16,706 bases of DNA, from the NCBI GenBank assembly GCA_025360685.1, contig JANYBR010000393.1, positions 1-16,706 on the forward strand, in the 5' to 3' direction. Position 1 is the first letter of the stretch; each line of letters starts with the position of its first letter. Shown piece after piece: positions 15,197-16,706 of the stretch. The DNA is from Pseudomonadota bacterium. Lineage in GTDB: Bacteria; Pseudomonadota; Alphaproteobacteria; Micropepsales; Micropepsaceae. The notes below the pieces were generated by a model that worked only from the letters and a program-made list of their open reading frames with translations, ran no database searches and had not been told where the DNA came from. The translations under genes and the position numbers were made by a program.

Positions 15197-15814
15197 TCAA
15201 GCCTTCGCTCGCGCGGCGACCTTGTCCAGTTTCTTTTCCAGGCGCGCAAATCCGTCTGCGAGGCAAGCCATGATCGCTTGCGCGTCGGCGCTTGGCGTGT
15301 TCTGCGCTGTCGTGCTGTGCCCACTACCAGATGATTTTTGCCGCATCCCGTCGGTCTTCGCTCGCACGCAATCATAGGCTGATCGCAATTTCTTGGCAGA
15401 GTCACGTTCCTCGCAAATGTACCAGCTCAACATGTTCGCGGTTACGGGATCGTAGAAGCTTTCCGCAATCTTCGCCTCGATTTCTGCGAATGGATCGGCG
15501 TTGAGCTCGCGCCGGGAGCGTCCGATCTTGTCCAGGTCGCTGATCTTGGGATTGGCATATTTTGCAATACGCTCGGCGCCATCAGGATCGGGCTTTTGGC
15601 GCAGTTCATAGCCAAGCTCGCCAAGCATGCGACAGAACAACTGGCCATGACTTGTCTCTCGGGCCGCAACCAGGCGAAGCGTGCAAGCGAGTTCTTCGTC
15701 CTGCGTTGCATCCGCCCAGGCGCGCAGATAGACACCCGCTCTGGTCTCAGCAAGAGATATCGCATTGAGTAATCCCAGATAGGCCAGCTTCGTTGATGAT
15801 GCATGTGTTTGCAT
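15197..15814 (-). CDS. Ferritin-like domain protein, possible diiron protein
   Basis: A 205-residue, mostly helical protein. Seen: E23 (LAETRAG), E53-T-S-H56 (an ExxH pair), acidic residues at 111-118 (EIEAKIAE), and E135/E136 in WYICEERDSAKKL. This E, ExxH, E, E(x)nE arrangement resembles the four-helix diiron proteins (rubrerythrin/ferritin-like). The C-terminal part, about 155-180, is a low-complexity linker rich in S, T, G and K, followed by a short helix, LADGFARLEKKLDKVAARAK. It has no rubredoxin cysteines. The start at ATG 15814 has AGAGGA about 9 nt upstream. It is the first gene of the minus-strand series and follows a 471-nt gene-free stretch, so the promoter probably lies there. 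It could be an oxygenase-like, peroxide-handling or iron-storage protein; its role is unknown. Confidence 0.65.
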   Translation of the reverse strand: MQTHASSTKLAYLGLLNAISLAETRAGVYLRAWADATQDEELACTLRLVAARETSHGQLFCRMLGELGYELRQKPDPDGAERIAKYANPKISDLDKIGRSRRELNADPFAEIEAKIAESFYDPVTANMLSWYICEERDSAKKLRSAYDCVRAKTDGMRQKSSGSGHSTTAQNTPSADAQAIMACLADGFARLEKKLDKVAARAKA

Positions 15815-16285
15815 GGCTCACGTCCTCTTCTGTCGCCCGGCAGTTGCCTGCGTCCTGTGGAATGCTAAGCGGGAGTCTAGTGACGCAGCAACGTCGAGAT
15901 TTGGGTGCAAAGCAACAAAACCTGGAGCGAACTGCGCCAACGCCCGACAACCGTAGGGTCAAATTGGCCTTCGGCCGAGGCCCTGAAGACTTTCGCGGGC
16001 GTCAATGTCTGCTATCGGTCGAAGACGGACATTTGCTCCCTTACGCGCCCGTGTAGGCTGAATGACGACCTTCTCGGATGGCAGTGAGCGCCTCTTCTGA
16101 CATGGGGGGTACCAGAGGAAGTGAGATCCTCCGCGCTCGGGTGTTTAAGAGCGACGCATGCCGGTGCGAGGTTCGTGGCCGCCCACCCGTGTGATCCACT
16201 TTTGATACCCCCCCGCGACTCGATTTGGCGCTCTGAGACCTTCGTCATCAGACTACGACGCGGGTTGCCGTCGATTGCGATCGCT
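15815..16285. other. Gene-free interval between the ferritin-like gene and the agmatinase gene
   Basis: 471 nt without a convincing gene. Open frames here are arginine-, serine- and proline-rich shadows with no family resemblance. The interval presumably carries the promoter of the catabolic series and the end signal of the agmatinase gene, but I see no clear -35/-10 pair, no T-run terminator and no FixK box. The only structured element is the palindrome at 16004-16033. A run of seven C lies near 16208. Confidence 0.5.
16004..16033. repeat. 30-bp imperfect palindrome, likely a dispersed repeat
   Basis: The arms AATGTCTG and CGGACATT are inverted repeats with one mismatch around a 14-nt centre (CTATCGGTCGAAGA). 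From memory, AATGTC-TGC...GGACATT elements whose spurious translations read like NVCYRSKADI are scattered through Bradyrhizobium and Rhodopseudomonas type genomes. Here the plus strand reads NVCYRSKTDI. Only one copy is seen in this window, so its status as a repeat rests on that recollection. Confidence 0.5.
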
Positions 16286-16706
16286 CTATCGGACAAGCGA
16301 GGGTGAGAGCGAAATAAGAGACAGGATTTCGAACAACATTTGGGCGCCGAGCTGGGCCGTATTCGTTGTTGCGTCGTACTGAGGTGCAATTTCGACGACG
16401 TCTCCGCCTATGACTTCCAATCCCTTCAAACCTCGCAGAAGCATCTGAACTTCTCTCGGTGTGAGCCCGCCCACTTCGGGAGTGCCTGTTCCAGGCGCAA
16501 ATGACGGGTCAAAACCATCGACATCGATTGAAATATAGAACGGCTTTCCATCGAGAACCTCGACACATTTCGCGATGACCGATTGGACCCCCATCCGCGC
16601 AAATTCCTCCGCATGAATGACGGTCATTCCTGATTCATAGGAAAATTCCCACAGGAACTCCGCGCTACCTCTGATCCCAATTTGTATCGTTCGCTCTGGG
16701 TCTAAC
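16286..16706 (-). CDS. speB: Agmatinase/ureohydrolase family protein, C-terminal part only
   Basis: The C-terminal ~140 residues of a manganese-dependent ureohydrolase; the 5' part lies outside the window. The frame is open to the edge and reads LDPERTIQIGIRG, then W-E-F-S-Y-E-S-GMTVIHAEE, then SIDVDGFDPSFAPGTGTPEV, then GDVVEIAPQYD. S-x-D-x-D-x-x-D-P-x-x-APGTGTPExGGL is the metal- and substrate-binding signature of agmatinases and related guanidino-acid hydrolases, and G-x-DVVEIAPxYD is typical of bacterial members. Agmatinase makes putrescine and urea from agmatine. Guanidinobutyrase and guanidinopropionase share these motifs, so the substrate is not certain and the symbol follows the usual family naming. 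The TAG is at 16286-16288. An ATG at 16627 is internal, not the start. Confidence 0.88.
   Translation of the reverse strand, partial: LDPERTIQIGIRGSAEFLWEFSYESGMTVIHAEEFARMGVQSVIAKCVEVLDGKPFYISIDVDGFDPSFAPGTGTPEVGGLTPREVQMLLRGLKGLEVIGGDVVEIAPQYDATTNTAQLGAQMLFEILSLISLSPSLVR

Noticed and set aside
16012..16389. 125-codon minus-strand frame overlapping the agmatinase end
   Set aside because: Its first part is a shifted reading of the agmatinase gene and the rest covers the palindrome region; composition is not protein-like.

Overview
The window looks like a piece of an alphaproteobacterial chromosome, probably from the Hyphomicrobiales (Bradyrhizobium/Rhodopseudomonas-like). Reasons: high GC, a compact ccoNOQP-fixGHI cluster, FixK/FNR-type palindromes upstream of it, and a dispersed-repeat-like palindrome at 16004-16033 of a kind I recall from that group. 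The assignment is inference. Almost every gene is on the minus strand; the one clear exception is a small ferredoxin gene at 7829-8149.

Left part (1-7630): a complete cbb3-type cytochrome c oxidase operon and its assembly genes, read right to left. The order is a 53-codon unknown ORF, ccoN, ccoO, ccoQ, ccoP, ccoG(fixG), fixH and ccoI(fixI). The last is cut by the window edge after 662 codons. Genes overlap or abut: sORF/ccoN by 17 nt, ccoQ/ccoP by a GTGA, fixG/fixH by 1 nt spacing, fixH/fixI by 13 nt. CcoNOP form the high-affinity terminal oxidase. CcoI exports copper to the periplasm for the oxidase's copper site, and CcoG and FixH support assembly.

Middle (7613-8780): a divergent regulatory region carries two clear TTGAC-N4-(A/G)TCAA boxes, one beside the oxidase operon and one ahead of a vertebrate-type [2Fe-2S] ferredoxin on the plus strand. 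This suggests one low-oxygen regulator drives both. A non-coding, apparently decayed stretch follows, with a possible methyltransferase remnant.

Right part (8780-15814): a series of minus-strand genes that look catabolic. In transcription order they encode a ferritin-like protein, an Amidohydro_2 hydrolase, a short-chain dehydrogenase, a VOC-fold protein, an N-acyl-D-amino-acid-deacylase-type amidohydrolase and a thiolase. The first four are spaced by only 48-67 nt. Wider gaps (198 and 389 nt) precede the last two, and the larger gap contains what may be a decayed P450 C-terminus. The set suggests oxidation and cleavage of an organic acid or ring compound ending in thiolysis, but no substrate can be named from sequence.

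Right edge (15815-16706): about 470 nt without a gene, holding the palindromic repeat, then the C-terminal part of an agmatinase-family ureohydrolase that enters from outside the window. I see no tRNA, rRNA, CRISPR array or intact mobile element.
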